From Streptomyces tauricus (lineage in GTDB: Bacteria > Actinomycetota > Actinomycetes > Streptomycetales > Streptomycetaceae): a DNA stretch of 64,000 nucleotides. The stretch spans positions 434,001 through 498,000 of the forward strand of contig NZ_BMVY01000001.1 in assembly GCF_014650955.1 (NCBI RefSeq), written 5' to 3'. Positions 41,395 through 50,231 of this stretch are shown piece by piece (the first letter of the stretch is position 1; each line of letters starts with the position of its first letter). The notes under the pieces are model-generated. The model was not told where the DNA came from and did no database searches. It was given only the letters and a program-made list of their open reading frames with translations. The translations under genes were made by a program, and so were the position numbers.

Positions 41395-42303
41395 ATGCGC
41401 ATGCGCCCCACTTTGAGCTGGACCCCGACCGATGACCTGCCGCCCGGCACCACGGATCCGCAGCCCGTCGCCGACGCGCTGCGCTTCGGCGGTGTGCTGG
41501 TGCTCAGCGGAGCGGGCATCTCCACCGAATCAGGCATCCCCGACTACCGGGGCGAGGGCGGGAGCCTGAGCCGGCACACCCCGATGACGTACCAGGACTT
41601 CGTCGGCGGCCCACAGGCGCGGCGCAGGTACTGGGCGCGCAGCCACCTCGGCTGGCGCACCTTCGGCCGGGCCCGCCCCAACGCCGGGCACCGGGCCGTC
41701 GCCGCCTTCGCTCGGCACGGCCTGCTCACGGGTGTGATCACGCAGAACGTCGACGGCCTGCACCAGGCCGCGGGCACCGAGGGCGTCGTGGAGCTGCACG
41801 GAAGCCTGGACCGGGTCGTCTGCCTGTCCTGCGGCACCTTCAGCCCGCGCCGCGAACTCGCCCGTCGGCTGGAGGAAGCGAACACGGGTTTCGCACCGGT
41901 GGCCGCGGCGATCAACCCCGACGGTGACGCCGACCTCACCGACGAGCAGGTCGGTGACTTCCACGTGGTGCCCTGCACGGTCTGCGGCGGCATCCTCAAG
42001 CCCGACGTGGTGTTCTTCGGCGAGTCCGTGCCCGTCCCGCGGGTCGAGCAGTGCCGCGAACTGGTCCGCACGGCGACCTCTCTGCTGATCCTCGGCTCCT
42101 CGCTGACGGTGATGTCCGGACTCCGCTTCGTCCGGCAGGCGGCCCAGGACGGGAAGCCGGTGCTGATCGTCAACAGGGACGCGACCCGCGGTGACGTCCA
42201 TGCCGTCACCCGGGTCGCGCTCCCTCTGGGGACGACGCTGACCACCGTGGCCGACCGGCTGGGCATCCCGGTCGAGGGCGAGACGTCGGCCGGGATCGGA
42301 TAG
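41395..42303 (+). CDS. Sir2-family NAD-dependent protein deacylase
   Basis: 302 aa from ATG at 41395 (ATG 41401 is equally possible). All sirtuin motifs are present: LSGAGIST (38-45), TQNVDGLH (116-123), catalytic His in ELHGS (133-137), zinc pairs CLSC (143-146) and CTVC (194-197), and LILGSSL near residue 240. It removes acyl groups from lysines using NAD+. The catalytic-pocket sequence ARSHLGWRTF lacks the Tyr/Arg pair of desuccinylases in an obvious form, so deacetylation is the simplest guess. It appears monocistronic. Confidence 0.9.
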   Translation: MRMRPTLSWTPTDDLPPGTTDPQPVADALRFGGVLVLSGAGISTESGIPDYRGEGGSLSRHTPMTYQDFVGGPQARRRYWARSHLGWRTFGRARPNAGHRAVAAFARHGLLTGVITQNVDGLHQAAGTEGVVELHGSLDRVVCLSCGTFSPRRELARRLEEANTGFAPVAAAINPDGDADLTDEQVGDFHVVPCTVCGGILKPDVVFFGESVPVPRVEQCRELVRTATSLLILGSSLTVMSGLRFVRQAAQDGKPVLIVNRDATRGDVHAVTRVALPLGTTLTTVADRLGIPVEGETSAGIG

Positions 42304-42486
42304 CGCCGGCGCCGTCACGGTCCACTCCCCGGGTGAGCCACGCCGACCGACGGCCACTGGCCGCCGGTGGACCCCCGGACCCGTTACCCGGGGCCGGGCC
42401 GGGGCCGATCAGCCGGGCGAGATGCCGGCCGCCCGCTCACCGAGGAGTTGTGTCGCGCCCCGCAGGTACGGGAAGCGGCGCTCGGC

Positions 42487-43389
42487 TCAGCCTTCCTTCA
42501 CCAGGGCGAGGATCTCGGCGGCCAGCTCCAGCGAGTCCTCGACCGTGTCGGCGGTGTAGAGGGAGTCGATCATGAAGTGGCTGATCCCGGTGCGCTCGTG
42601 CACGGACTTGATGGTGTCGACCACGTCCGCGGTCGGGGTACCGGCGTCGATGTTGACGCGGAGGACCGCGTCGATGTCCGCCGGGTCGCGGCCGGCCTCC
42701 CGCGCCTGGCTGTCTATGAGGGCGCGCTGCGCGACGAGCCCGTCGATGTCGACGTAACTCGGCACCACGCACAGCGGCAGCCAGCCGTCGCCTCGAAGGG
42801 CGACGCGGCGCAGGGCGCGCTCGGACATCGCCCCCAGGTAGACGGGCGGACGCGGGCTCTGGTGGGGCTTGAGCGGGGCGTGGTGGAGGGGCACGGTGAG
42901 GTGGGTGCCCTTGTACTCGGCCGGGTCGGTCGTCCATATGGTGTCGAGGACGTCGAGCAGCTCCTCCATCCGCGCGCCCCGCTTGTGGAAGTCAAGGCCG
43001 GCCGCCTCGTACTCCTCGGGGGACCAGCCGATGCCGAACCCGGGCAGCAGACGTCCTTCGCTCACCAGGTCGAGAGTGGTCAGTGAGCGGGCGAGCTGGA
43101 CCGGCGGGTACAGCGGCGCGATCAGTACGTGCATACCCAGCTGCACGCGTTCGGTGACGCTCGCCGCCGCGGCCAGCAGGACGAACGGGTCGGCGGCCGG
43201 GTTGAGTTCGGCCGGGATGGTGTCGCCCTGGCCGCCGTAGCCGACCTTCGGGGACACCGCGGCCAGGTTGCGGTCGCCTACCCACAGACTCGCGGCGCCG
43301 GCCTGCTCGACCTCTCGGGCGAATCTGGCGACGCGGGAGATGCCGAAGGCCTGCTTGTGGAACTGGGGGAGCGCGAAGCCGATCTTCAT
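42487..43389 (-). CDS. LLM-class F420-dependent oxidoreductase
   Basis: 300 aa from ATG at 43389 preceded by AAGGAAAG. Luciferase-like TIM barrel: MKIGFALPQF at the start, ARFAREVEQAGAASLWVGDR, RVQLGMHVLIAPLYPPVQLA, LTTLDLVSEGRLLPGFGIGW and EYKGTHLTVPL. Family members oxidise or reduce alcohols, nitro groups or C=C bonds with F420. The substrate is unknown. It is monocistronic and convergent with the sirtuin. Confidence 0.88.
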   Translation of the reverse strand: MKIGFALPQFHKQAFGISRVARFAREVEQAGAASLWVGDRNLAAVSPKVGYGGQGDTIPAELNPAADPFVLLAAAASVTERVQLGMHVLIAPLYPPVQLARSLTTLDLVSEGRLLPGFGIGWSPEEYEAAGLDFHKRGARMEELLDVLDTIWTTDPAEYKGTHLTVPLHHAPLKPHQSPRPPVYLGAMSERALRRVALRGDGWLPLCVVPSYVDIDGLVAQRALIDSQAREAGRDPADIDAVLRVNIDAGTPTADVVDTIKSVHERTGISHFMIDSLYTADTVEDSLELAAEILALVKEG

Positions 43390-43430
43390 GTTCTTTCTTT
43401 CCTTGCTGAGGCACGGCCGGGCGGGCCGTC

Positions 43431-43455
43431 GGCCGCCCGATACGGTCGGGCGGCC
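43431..43455 (-). terminator. Terminator of the toxin-antitoxin operon
   Basis: GGCCGCCCGA and TCGGGCGGCC with a 5-nt loop, between the toxin stop and the LLM gene start; separates the two transcripts. Confidence 0.6.
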
Positions 43456-43555
43456 GGCTTCTGCACACCGGACGCCCGTCGCCAAGTCGGCGCACACACA
43501 AGGTAGTTGCGGGAACAACCATCGAACACGAAGGCGCGCCGCGGAGCCTCTTGTG

Positions 43556-43939
43556 TCACTCGGTGCGCCAGGACTCCAAGCGCTGCGCGATGGTGCGGAG
43601 GTCGGCTTCCTGGGCGCGGATCGTCTGAGCGAGTTCGTACAGTTCGTCGTCCTTGGCCTGGAGGGGCTGGCCGGAGACATGCATGTACTGGCTGGTGCAG
43701 GCCCAGCCGATGACCAGGTTGTAGTCGGTGAAGGGGCGCAGCAGCAGCGCGGTGTGCAGGAAGGTCGCGGCCCGGGAGGCGGGCTCCTCGTAGTAGAGGA
43801 CGCCGCGCTCCCGCTCGAACTTGTGTCGTTCGGCCATGAAGCCCAGAACGCCCCAGTCCGCGATGGGCACGTTCAGCGGGGAGATCGCCGACTGGATCTG
43901 CAGGACCCAGCCGACATCGACGCGGATGACAGGGCTCAC
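43556..43939 (-). CDS. Fic/Doc-family toxin component with degenerate core motif
   Basis: 127 aa from GTG in a GTGA overlap with the antitoxin gene. The helical layout is that of small Doc-like toxins of actinobacteria (IADWGVLGFMAERHKFE, AATFLHTALLLRPFTDYNLVIGW, QYMHVSGQPLQ). The Fic core HxFx(D/E)xNxxR is seen only as LRPFTDYNLVIGW at about residues 67-79: the catalytic His is Arg and the terminal Arg is absent. Such proteins are called fic family toxin components in Streptomyces, but AMP-transfer or kinase activity is doubtful. Confidence 0.7.
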   Translation of the reverse strand: MSPVIRVDVGWVLQIQSAISPLNVPIADWGVLGFMAERHKFERERGVLYYEEPASRAATFLHTALLLRPFTDYNLVIGWACTSQYMHVSGQPLQAKDDELYELAQTIRAQEADLRTIAQRLESWRTE

Positions 43940-44142
43940 CGCTGTCCCGCCGGGAAGCGGGCCTCGACACCGGGCAGTACCCGAGCGGCCTCCGCGACCG
44001 CCCCCTCGACGAAGGCCAGCCGGTCGGCTTCCTCCACGGTCACGTCGTGCACGTGCTGCTTCAGACTCCGCCCGGTCAGAGCCGCCCGATGACGCAACCG
44101 GGCCATCTCTTCCTCGCTGAATTCCACATTGAGTGCAGGCAT
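43936..44142 (-). CDS. Ribbon-helix-helix-type antitoxin
   Basis: 68 aa from ATG at 44142. It starts PALNVEFSEEEMARLRHRAALTGRSLKQHVHDV, the RHH pattern: a short beta strand, then two helices. The C-terminal tail (AFVEGAVAEAARVLPGVEARF) is the likely toxin-neutralising part. The gene precedes the Fic-like toxin with a 4-base overlap, the standard antitoxin-first order. It probably binds the operon promoter and represses it. Confidence 0.75.
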   Translation of the reverse strand: MPALNVEFSEEEMARLRHRAALTGRSLKQHVHDVTVEEADRLAFVEGAVAEAARVLPGVEARFPAGQR

Positions 44143-44249
44143 GCACCGAAGGTACCTCACCCGGTACCGGCCGAGGTACCCGCTTGTTCAAGGTCTCGGA
44201 GTGCGCACCCAAGGATTCGCCGCGGGGCACGCCACGGCTTCGCCGTTCG

Positions 44250-45173
44250 TCAGGCGGCGGTGAGGTGGGTGGCGTAGAAAGCGGTCAGTTTGTCGATGGC
44301 GGGGTCGATGTACTCCTTCTTGTCGTAGAGGTCGACATGGCTCGCGCCCTTGATCCAGTGGATTTCCTTGGGGCCGGTGGCGCGCTGGTGGGCCTCGATC
44401 GCCATCCACGCGGTGACGGCGCGTTCGCCGATGATCTGGAGCATGGGGCGGGGGCCGATCAGCGGGACGGAGAAGAAGGCGTCGTGGAGGGCCATCCTGT
44501 CGACGCTTTCCCAGGCGAGGGTCTTCGCGGAGCGCTCGTGCCGGCCCCGCGGGGTGCGGTAGTACTCGAAACCTTCGACGCCGTGGTCGCCGCCGAGCGC
44601 GCGGGCCTGCTCGGCGGACTCCGGGAACATGGCCATCGCGCCGGGGTCCTCACCGCGCGCGGCGGCGCTGCGAGCCGCCGCCGCGGCGTCCAGCAGCGAC
44701 AGGAAGAGCGCCGGGTCCTGGGTGCCGTCGGCGCCGAGACGGAACTGGCGGGCGGGCTCGGCGGTGGACACGGTCGCCACGGCCCTGACGCGGTGGTCGC
44801 CGCCGGTGGCGGCCAGCGAGTAGCTGCCGGAGGCGCAGATGCCCAGCAGCCCGATGCGCTCGGCGTCGACGTCGTCGCGGGTGGTCAGGTAGGAGACGGC
44901 GGCCTTGAAGTCCTCCACCCGCTGGGCGGGGTCCTCCAGACCACGGGGGAGACCGCCGGACTCGCCCTGATGGGCGGCGTCGAAGGCCAGCGTGACGAAC
45001 CCGCGCTCGGCCATCCGCCGGGCGTACGTGCCGGAGGTCTGTTCCTTCACCCCCGTACCGGGGTGACCGACCACGAGCGCCGGCCGCGGACCTGACGCGG
45101 GTGTGTCGGGGGTGTGGAGGTGGCCGGCGAGCGGGATGCCGGCGCTGTCGAAGCTGACGGTGGACCTGGCCAT
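44250..45173 (-). CDS. Alpha/beta hydrolase with Cys nucleophile (dienelactone-hydrolase/YcjY-like)
   Basis: 307 aa. The nucleophile elbow is GLLGICASGSYS (about 109-120), with Cys113 in place of Ser. A likely catalytic His is in IKGASHVDLYDKK near the C-terminus, and the oxyanion region is VVGHPGTGVKEQTSG. Cys nucleophiles occur in dienelactone hydrolases and the YcjY-type family often found beside redox regulators. It is divergent from an XRE regulator across about 200 bp. The substrate is unknown. Confidence 0.82.
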   Translation of the reverse strand: MARSTVSFDSAGIPLAGHLHTPDTPASGPRPALVVGHPGTGVKEQTSGTYARRMAERGFVTLAFDAAHQGESGGLPRGLEDPAQRVEDFKAAVSYLTTRDDVDAERIGLLGICASGSYSLAATGGDHRVRAVATVSTAEPARQFRLGADGTQDPALFLSLLDAAAAARSAAARGEDPGAMAMFPESAEQARALGGDHGVEGFEYYRTPRGRHERSAKTLAWESVDRMALHDAFFSVPLIGPRPMLQIIGERAVTAWMAIEAHQRATGPKEIHWIKGASHVDLYDKKEYIDPAIDKLTAFYATHLTAA

Positions 45174-45371
45174 GAGGACTCCCGGAGAGGGACGGGGATG
45201 ACGTGTCGTGGCGCACCGGCACGGCGCGGACTCGGGGTCCGCGTCCTGCCGGGCACACCTCCACGTTCCGCCGCTCTCCGCACGAGCGGCAGAGCCAGGT
45301 TTCTGCCTGGGAAAGAACGTGCCCCCTCACACTCGTGCCGTGGCCGTCGCGGCAAGGCGACACTGGGGAGC

Positions 45372-46238
45372 ATGACCGCAGACTCCGACTCCCGGGCACT
45401 GGGCGCCTTCCTCAAGGCCCGCCGGGCCCAGCTGACACCGCGGGAGTGTGGCCTTCCCGAGACGGACTCCGCCCGCAAGGTCGCTGGACTGCGCCGCGAG
45501 GAGGCCGCACAGCTCGCCGCCATCAGCGTGGACTACTACACGCGACTGGAACAGGGGCGGGTACGGGCCTCCGTACCCGTGCTGATGACCCTGGCCCGGG
45601 CTCTGCGTCTTGACGACGACCAGCAGAAGTACCTCTATGACCTCGCGGGCCGTACCGACGCCCACCCGCGCCGCCGCCGACAGGCCCAACGCCTGCGTCC
45701 GGCCATGCGACGGCTGCTCGACCAGCTCACGGAAACCCCCGCGCTCGTCCTCGGCGAACGCCTGGACATCCTCGCCTGGAACCCCGCCGCCACAGCCCTC
45801 TACACGGACTTCGCAGCCATACCGGCGCATCGGCGCAACTACCTGCGACTGCTGTTCACCCATCCGGTGGTCCGGCAACTGCACCAGGACTGGGCACACG
45901 ACGCCCGGGAGGCCGTCGCCGCACTACGGATGGAGGCCGCGGGCAACCCCGACGATCCCGACCTCGCGCAACTCGTGGGTGAACTGTCCCTCCAGGACCC
46001 CGACTTCCGCACCTGGTGGGCCGAACACCGTGTCAACAGCGCCAGTTACGGTACGAAGCGCTACCGTCACCACCTGGTGGGCGACCTCACCCTCGACTGC
46101 GACACCTGGGCCAGCCCTGACGGCTCCGGGCAGCGCCTGATGATCCTGACCGCCGAAGCCGCCAGCCCCTCCCACGATGCCCTGCGCATCCTCACGTCAT
46201 GGACGACCCGGCAGTCGAGCACCGACGGCAGTCAATGA
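45372..46238 (+). CDS. MmyB-type XRE transcriptional regulator
   Basis: 288 aa. N-terminal HTH (ALGAFLKARRAQLTPRECG, VAGLRREEAAQLAAISVDYY, TRLEQGRV) and C-terminal MmyB ligand-binding domain (WNPAATALYTDFAAIP, RNYLRLLFTHPVVRQLHQDW, PDFRTWWAEHRV). These regulators often sit next to and repress a short-chain dehydrogenase or hydrolase; here the divergent hydrolase is the natural target. A truncated relative lies at 24710-24919. Confidence 0.88.
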   Translation: MTADSDSRALGAFLKARRAQLTPRECGLPETDSARKVAGLRREEAAQLAAISVDYYTRLEQGRVRASVPVLMTLARALRLDDDQQKYLYDLAGRTDAHPRRRRQAQRLRPAMRRLLDQLTETPALVLGERLDILAWNPAATALYTDFAAIPAHRRNYLRLLFTHPVVRQLHQDWAHDAREAVAALRMEAAGNPDDPDLAQLVGELSLQDPDFRTWWAEHRVNSASYGTKRYRHHLVGDLTLDCDTWASPDGSGQRLMILTAEAASPSHDALRILTSWTTRQSSTDGSQ

Positions 46239-46275
46239 AATGCGGGCGCAGTACGCGCAGGCGCTGTACGCGGCC

Positions 46276-46315
46276 GAGCCGGGCCGGAGCCCTCAACAGG
46301 GTTCCGGCCCGGCTC
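46276..46315. terminator. Strong bidirectional hairpin
   Basis: GAGCCGGGCCGGA pairs with TCCGGCCCGGCTC and the stem continues through CCCT/AGGG to a CAAC loop: 18 pairs including one G-U. Lies between the convergent XRE regulator and small acidic protein genes. Confidence 0.9.
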
Positions 46316-46357
46316 GTCACCAGGTACTGCTGCCTTCCCGCTCATTCCCAGCAGGGG

Positions 46358-46576
46358 TCAGTCGTCCTGCGACTTCGTCTTCGGCTCTTCGTGGGCGGCG
46401 GACTCTTCCGGCTCAGCCTCTTCGTCGGCAAGGTCAGCCGGGTCCGTAGGACCGCTGTCCCATGCGACGGGAGGCGTCGGCACCGGGATGGTCTGCGGTT
46501 CATCGGAACCGGGGTGGACGCTCGGCTGGGATCCGGGCGCGTGGTGCGTGTGCGAGTCGTCATCATGCTTTGTCAT
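46358..46576 (-). CDS. Small acidic Asp/Glu/Pro-rich protein
   Basis: 72 aa from ATG at 46576 (a start at 46585 is possible). It begins MTKHDDDSHTHHAPGS and ends in a Glu/Ala/Lys-rich tail; no hydrophobic core, Cys or known domain. Predicted to be disordered. Coding status is supported by composition, a proper start and a following terminator, but not by any family match I can name. Confidence 0.45.
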   Translation of the reverse strand: MTKHDDDSHTHHAPGSQPSVHPGSDEPQTIPVPTPPVAWDSGPTDPADLADEEAEPEESAAHEEPKTKSQDD

Positions 46577-46668
46577 ACACCCCATGTTCCCGCTGTTCTC
46601 CGTCGAATGCCTGCGGGCCGGATGCGCGAGGAGTCACGACCGCCGTTTGAGGTGGGGGAGGGGGCCAA

Positions 46669-46705
46669 GGGCGGGGCGGCCCTCGATGGTGTGCGCGCCC
46701 CGCCC
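46669..46705 (-). terminator. Terminator of the DUF305 gene
   Basis: GGGCGGGGCG (46669-46678) and CGCCCCGCCC (46696-46705), 10-bp arms, 23 bases after the stop. Confidence 0.65.
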
Positions 46706-46727
46706 CCGTCCGGTGGGTCCGTTCCGG

Positions 46728-47372
46728 TCAGTTCTTGCCGAGGAGCTTGTTCATCCGCTCGATCTCCGTGCTCTGCGCGGTGACGATCCGACCGGCCAGT
46801 TTCACGGCAGGAGCGGACGTGCCGTCCGTTCGCTCGGTCTTCGCCATGGTCACCGCACCCTCGTGATGCTTGATCATCATCTTCAGGAAGGCGGTGTCGA
46901 AGGCCGTACCCGAAGCGTTTTCGAGCTCGGTCATCTCCGCGTCCGTCATCATCGTGCCCATGTCGTGCGTGGAGTGGTCCATGCCGCCGCCCTCGGCGGG
47001 TACGTCCTCACCCCAGGAGGTCAGCCAGCCGGACAGCGTCCGGATCTCCGGCCCCTGGGCCTTCTCGATGTCGGCGGCGAGCTTCTTCACCTCGGCCGAC
47101 CGGGCCCGCCCCTCGGCGAGGTCGGCCATCTCCACGGCCTGACGGTGGTGAGGAATCATCCCCTGGGCGAAGGCGACATCGGCCGCGTTGTGCTTACCCC
47201 GCACCGCCGACGATGCCGACGCCGAGGCCGATGAAGGGCTGGAGGCGGCGCCGTGCCCGTTGTGCCCGGGCGAGCCGGCGTTGTCGCCACCACAGGCGGC
47301 CAGTACGAGCGCCGCGGCACTCGCAACGGTGACGGCGGCCGTACGGCGGACAAGTGAACGCTTGCAGATCAT
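46728..47372 (-). CDS. DUF305 lipoprotein
   Basis: 214 aa from ATG at 47372. Lipobox LVLAACGG with the lipidated Cys at about residue 27. The mature protein has a Ser/Ala/His-rich spacer and the duplicated DUF305 motif: FAQGMIPHHRQAVEMADLA and FLKMMIKHHEGAVTMAKTE, with a Met/His-rich middle (MDHSTHDMGTMM). The HH pairs and Met/His runs suggest metal, especially copper, binding on the outer face of the membrane. It is downstream of a DUF6153 gene and probably co-transcribed. Confidence 0.88.
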   Translation of the reverse strand: MICKRSLVRRTAAVTVASAAALVLAACGGDNAGSPGHNGHGAASSPSSASASASSAVRGKHNAADVAFAQGMIPHHRQAVEMADLAEGRARSAEVKKLAADIEKAQGPEIRTLSGWLTSWGEDVPAEGGGMDHSTHDMGTMMTDAEMTELENASGTAFDTAFLKMMIKHHEGAVTMAKTERTDGTSAPAVKLAGRIVTAQSTEIERMNKLLGKN

Positions 47373-47501
47373 GATGGTGCAACTCCTTGACGCGCGCCGG
47401 TACAGGGCGCGCGGTGTCACGGACAGTGAGAGCGTGCGCGAGGACGGCACCGGCCACCGGCCCGAAACCGGGCCCAGGCATGCCGGTGCCGTGCGGGGGC
47501 T

Positions 47502-47897
47502 CTATATCCGTAGAAGTTGCAGCTCGGACAGGCCGGGCGGGGCCCGGCCCTCATGCGTCCACCCGGTGGCCGCCGCCACGGGAGAAGCGGCGGCGGGTAC
47601 GTCGAGGAACGAGTCGGCGAGCGCGGGCGGGGTGTACGCCGCACTCGTACCGGCGGCCGCACACGTGCCGTCCGCGTGATCGAGGTGACCCGACCCGCCG
47701 TCGGTGTGCGAGCAACCCGCGTCCGCGTGCGGCACGTTCTCCGCCGCGGCCATCATTTGTTCGTGTCCGGCGCCCGTCGCCTCAACTCCGCCGGGTGCCA
47801 GCGCGTGCATACCCAGCACACCGGCCAGCACGGCCAGGACCAACAGCACGAACAACCGCCCGGCGGGGCGGTGGGTTGCTCGGGCGGCTGCGGTCAC
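47502..47897 (-). CDS. DUF6153-like small membrane/secreted protein
   Basis: 131 aa if started at GTG 47897; an upstream start is possible because GAGG lies only two bases before this GTG. One hydrophobic helix (LFVLLVLAVLAGVLGMHAL) follows a short basic N-terminus, then a His/Cys-containing extracellular part (DAGCSHTDGGSGHLDHADGT). This protein type commonly accompanies DUF305 lipoproteins in Streptomyces; metal handling is inferred from the His/Cys content. Confidence 0.7.
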   Translation of the reverse strand: MTAAARATHRPAGRLFVLLVLAVLAGVLGMHALAPGGVEATGAGHEQMMAAAENVPHADAGCSHTDGGSGHLDHADGTCAAAGTSAAYTPPALADSFLDVPAAASPVAAATGWTHEGRAPPGLSELQLLRI

Positions 47898-48002
47898 GCC
47901 CTCATCGTAGGGGGCGTCGCGGCCACGATGTCGCGGACGGCCACCGTGCGGCATCCGCCCCGCTCGAACAGCGGCACCGCGCCAACACCCGTAACGCGCG
48001 AA

Positions 48003-48018
48003 CACCTGTACTCAGGTG
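48003..48018. promoter_or_regulatory. Palindrome upstream of crtY
   Basis: CACCTGTACTCAGGTG, perfect 6-bp arms around TACT, in the 376-bp divergent gap between the DUF6153 and crtY genes. Possible operator; it contains a TGTAC core. The rest of the gap shows no other clear element. Confidence 0.35.
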
Positions 48019-48273
48019 CACTCACCGGCCGTGCCGTGCCGCGCCGAGCGACCTCGTTTGCGGTTGACTTCGATTGGTTCCAGTCCGGCGCATCCACGGG
48101 CGGCCGGCGCCCGGAACCACTTGTGTGACAAGGGGCGCGGCCCGGCTGCCCCGTGATCGGGAGTGAGACGTGGAAATGAACGGCGCGCGCGTGCCGGTGG
48201 CCGCAGCCATCGGTGTCCTCGGCGACGTGCGCACGGCTCCTGACGGGGTACCGGTCGTCGAACGGCACGCCCG

Positions 48274-49503
48274 GTGACCCGGCGCTCCAACGCTCTCGCT
48301 CCGGACGTCGTGTCCGACGTGATCATCGTGGGCGGCGGCGCGTCCGGGCTCAGCCTCGCGCAGCGCCTCGTGGCGACCGATTCCCCGACCGTGACCCTGG
48401 TGGAAGCACCGGACGGCCCTCTGCGGGCGCCCGAGCGGACCTGGTGCTACTGGGACGGGGACACCGGCGAATTCGACGAGGTGGTCACCGCGTCCTGGTC
48501 GCGGCTGCGCATCCACGACGCCGACGGCGGCGCGATCACCGTGGATCCCTCCCCGCTGCGCTACCGCATGCTCCGCTCCACGGACTTCGAGCAATGGGCG
48601 TACGCCAGGATCGCCCGGTCGCCCGGTGGGCGCATCGTGCGCGCGACGGCGGACACGGTGCGCGACATCCCTGGGGGAGCGGAAGTCAGGTGCACGGCGC
48701 CGGACGGCGGCACACTGACCCTCCACGCTCGCCACGTGTTCGACTCCCGCCCCCTCCCGGCCCTGCCGCCGGCCCGGACACAGCTGCTCCAGCACTTCCG
48801 CGGCTGGTTCGTACGCACGGACACGGACCGGTTCGATCCGTCGGTCGCGGACCTGATGGACTTCCGGGTGCCGCAGCCGCGCCACGGCCTCGCCTTCGGC
48901 TACGTACTGCCGCTCGCGCCGGACCGGGCGCTCGTCGAGTACACCGAGTTCTCCCGTACCCCGTTGACCCGTGCGGCGTACGAGGCGGCGCTCGGACACT
49001 ACAGCCGGGAGATCCTCAAGCTCGGCGCGTTCACCGTCGAGACGGCGGAGCAGGGTGTGATCCCCATGACCGACGCGCGCTTCCCCCGCCGGATCGGCGC
49101 AGCCGTCTCCCGTATCGGGACCGCCGGCGGTGCCACCCGCCCGGCGACCGGTTACACCTTCGCCGCGGTGCAGCGGCAGAGCCGGGCCATCGCCGCCGCC
49201 CTGCGCGACGGCCGCGCGAGCGCACCCCGACCGCACGCCCGGCGCGTACTGGCCATGGACGCGATCCTGCTGCGCGCTCTGGACACCGGGCGGATCGACG
49301 GACCCGGCTTCTTCACCGGGCTGTTCCGCAGCGTTCCGCCGGAGCGGCTGCTGCGTTTCCTGGACGGGCGCACCTCACCCTGGGAGGAGTGGGGCATCGG
49401 CCTGCGCACCCCCGTGGGCCCCATGCTGCGCACCGCCGTCGAACTCCCCTTCCTGCCACGCCGTACCCACCCAGCCCCACGAAGCGGAGAGAGCCACCGA
49501 TGA
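48274..49503 (+). CDS. crtY: Lycopene cyclase
   Basis: 409 aa from GTG. It opens DVIIVGGGASGLSLAQRLV (Rossmann FAD/NAD site, 16-34), then PERTWCYWDGD, RYRMLRSTDFEQWA, the FRGWFVRTD segment and PLAPDRALVEYTEFS, all typical of CrtY beta-cyclases. It turns the linear ends of lycopene into beta-ionone rings giving beta-carotene. First gene of crtYTU, which faces the crtEIB arm. Coupled to the methyltransferase gene by an ATGA overlap. Confidence 0.92.
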   Translation: MTRRSNALAPDVVSDVIIVGGGASGLSLAQRLVATDSPTVTLVEAPDGPLRAPERTWCYWDGDTGEFDEVVTASWSRLRIHDADGGAITVDPSPLRYRMLRSTDFEQWAYARIARSPGGRIVRATADTVRDIPGGAEVRCTAPDGGTLTLHARHVFDSRPLPALPPARTQLLQHFRGWFVRTDTDRFDPSVADLMDFRVPQPRHGLAFGYVLPLAPDRALVEYTEFSRTPLTRAAYEAALGHYSREILKLGAFTVETAEQGVIPMTDARFPRRIGAAVSRIGTAGGATRPATGYTFAAVQRQSRAIAAALRDGRASAPRPHARRVLAMDAILLRALDTGRIDGPGFFTGLFRSVPPERLLRFLDGRTSPWEEWGIGLRTPVGPMLRTAVELPFLPRRTHPAPRSGESHR

Positions 49504-50231
49504 CCCTGCTGCGCGACCACGACCTGGCACTCGCCTTCGACCACGCTTCGCACAGCTACGACCGACTCACGGCCCTCAACCCCGGATACCGCACCGATCT
49601 CCTGCGTTCGGCGCGACGGCTTCGGCTGCCCCGGGAGGGCGCCGGTCTGCACATCCTCGACCTGGGGTGCGGAACGGGAGCTTCCACCCGGGCCCTGCTC
49701 CGGGCCGCGCCCCGCGCCCGGATCACGGCCGTCGACGCGTCGTCCGGCATGCTGGCCCGTGCACAGTCCAAGACCTGGCCCGCCCGGGTGCGCTTCCAGC
49801 ACCTGACAGCCGAAGGGCTGACCACCACGGACGAGGGATCGTACGACGCGGTGTTCGCCGCCTACCTGTTCCGCAACGTCACGGACACGGACGAAGTGCT
49901 CAAGACCGTGCGGACCCTGCTGCGCCCGGGCGGACGGCTCGCCGTCCACGAGTACAGCCTCAGTGGTTCCGCCGTGCACCGGGCCCTGTGGACGGCTGTC
50001 TGCCGAGGCGTGATCATCCCCGCGGGTTCGTTCAGCGGTGACCGCGACCTGTACCGCCATCTGTGGCGCAGCGTCCTCGACTTCGACACGGTTCCCGACT
50101 TCACCGACCGTCTCAGGGGCACCGGATTCTCGGCCGTGCGCGCGCTGCCCGTCGCCGGGTGGCAGACCGGGATCACGCACACGTTCCTCGCCCGCGAGGG
50201 CTCGGCGACCACAGCGGAGTACGCACGGTGA
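49500..50231 (+). CDS. crtT: UbiE-like methyltransferase of the carotenoid cluster
   Basis: 243 aa starting in the crtY stop (ATGA). SAM motif LHILDLGCGTGASTRALL (about 50-67) and VFAAYLFRNVTD fit the UbiE/COQ5 class. It occupies the crtT position found between crtY and crtU in Streptomyces clusters. Its exact role in isorenieratene formation is not settled, because the ring methyl shifts are done by CrtU. The stop overlaps the crtU start (GTGA). Confidence 0.85.
   Translation: MTLLRDHDLALAFDHASHSYDRLTALNPGYRTDLLRSARRLRLPREGAGLHILDLGCGTGASTRALLRAAPRARITAVDASSGMLARAQSKTWPARVRFQHLTAEGLTTTDEGSYDAVFAAYLFRNVTDTDEVLKTVRTLLRPGGRLAVHEYSLSGSAVHRALWTAVCRGVIIPAGSFSGDRDLYRHLWRSVLDFDTVPDFTDRLRGTGFSAVRALPVAGWQTGITHTFLAREGSATTAEYAR

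Noticed and set aside
42361-42415. Possible terminator between the sirtuin and LLM genes
   Set aside because: Only a 6-bp GC stem in a generally GC-rich run; not distinguishable from background.
48213-48273. Extended start for crtY in another frame
   Set aside because: The GTG at 48274 gives the correct N-terminal Rossmann motif position; the longer frame is a shadow.
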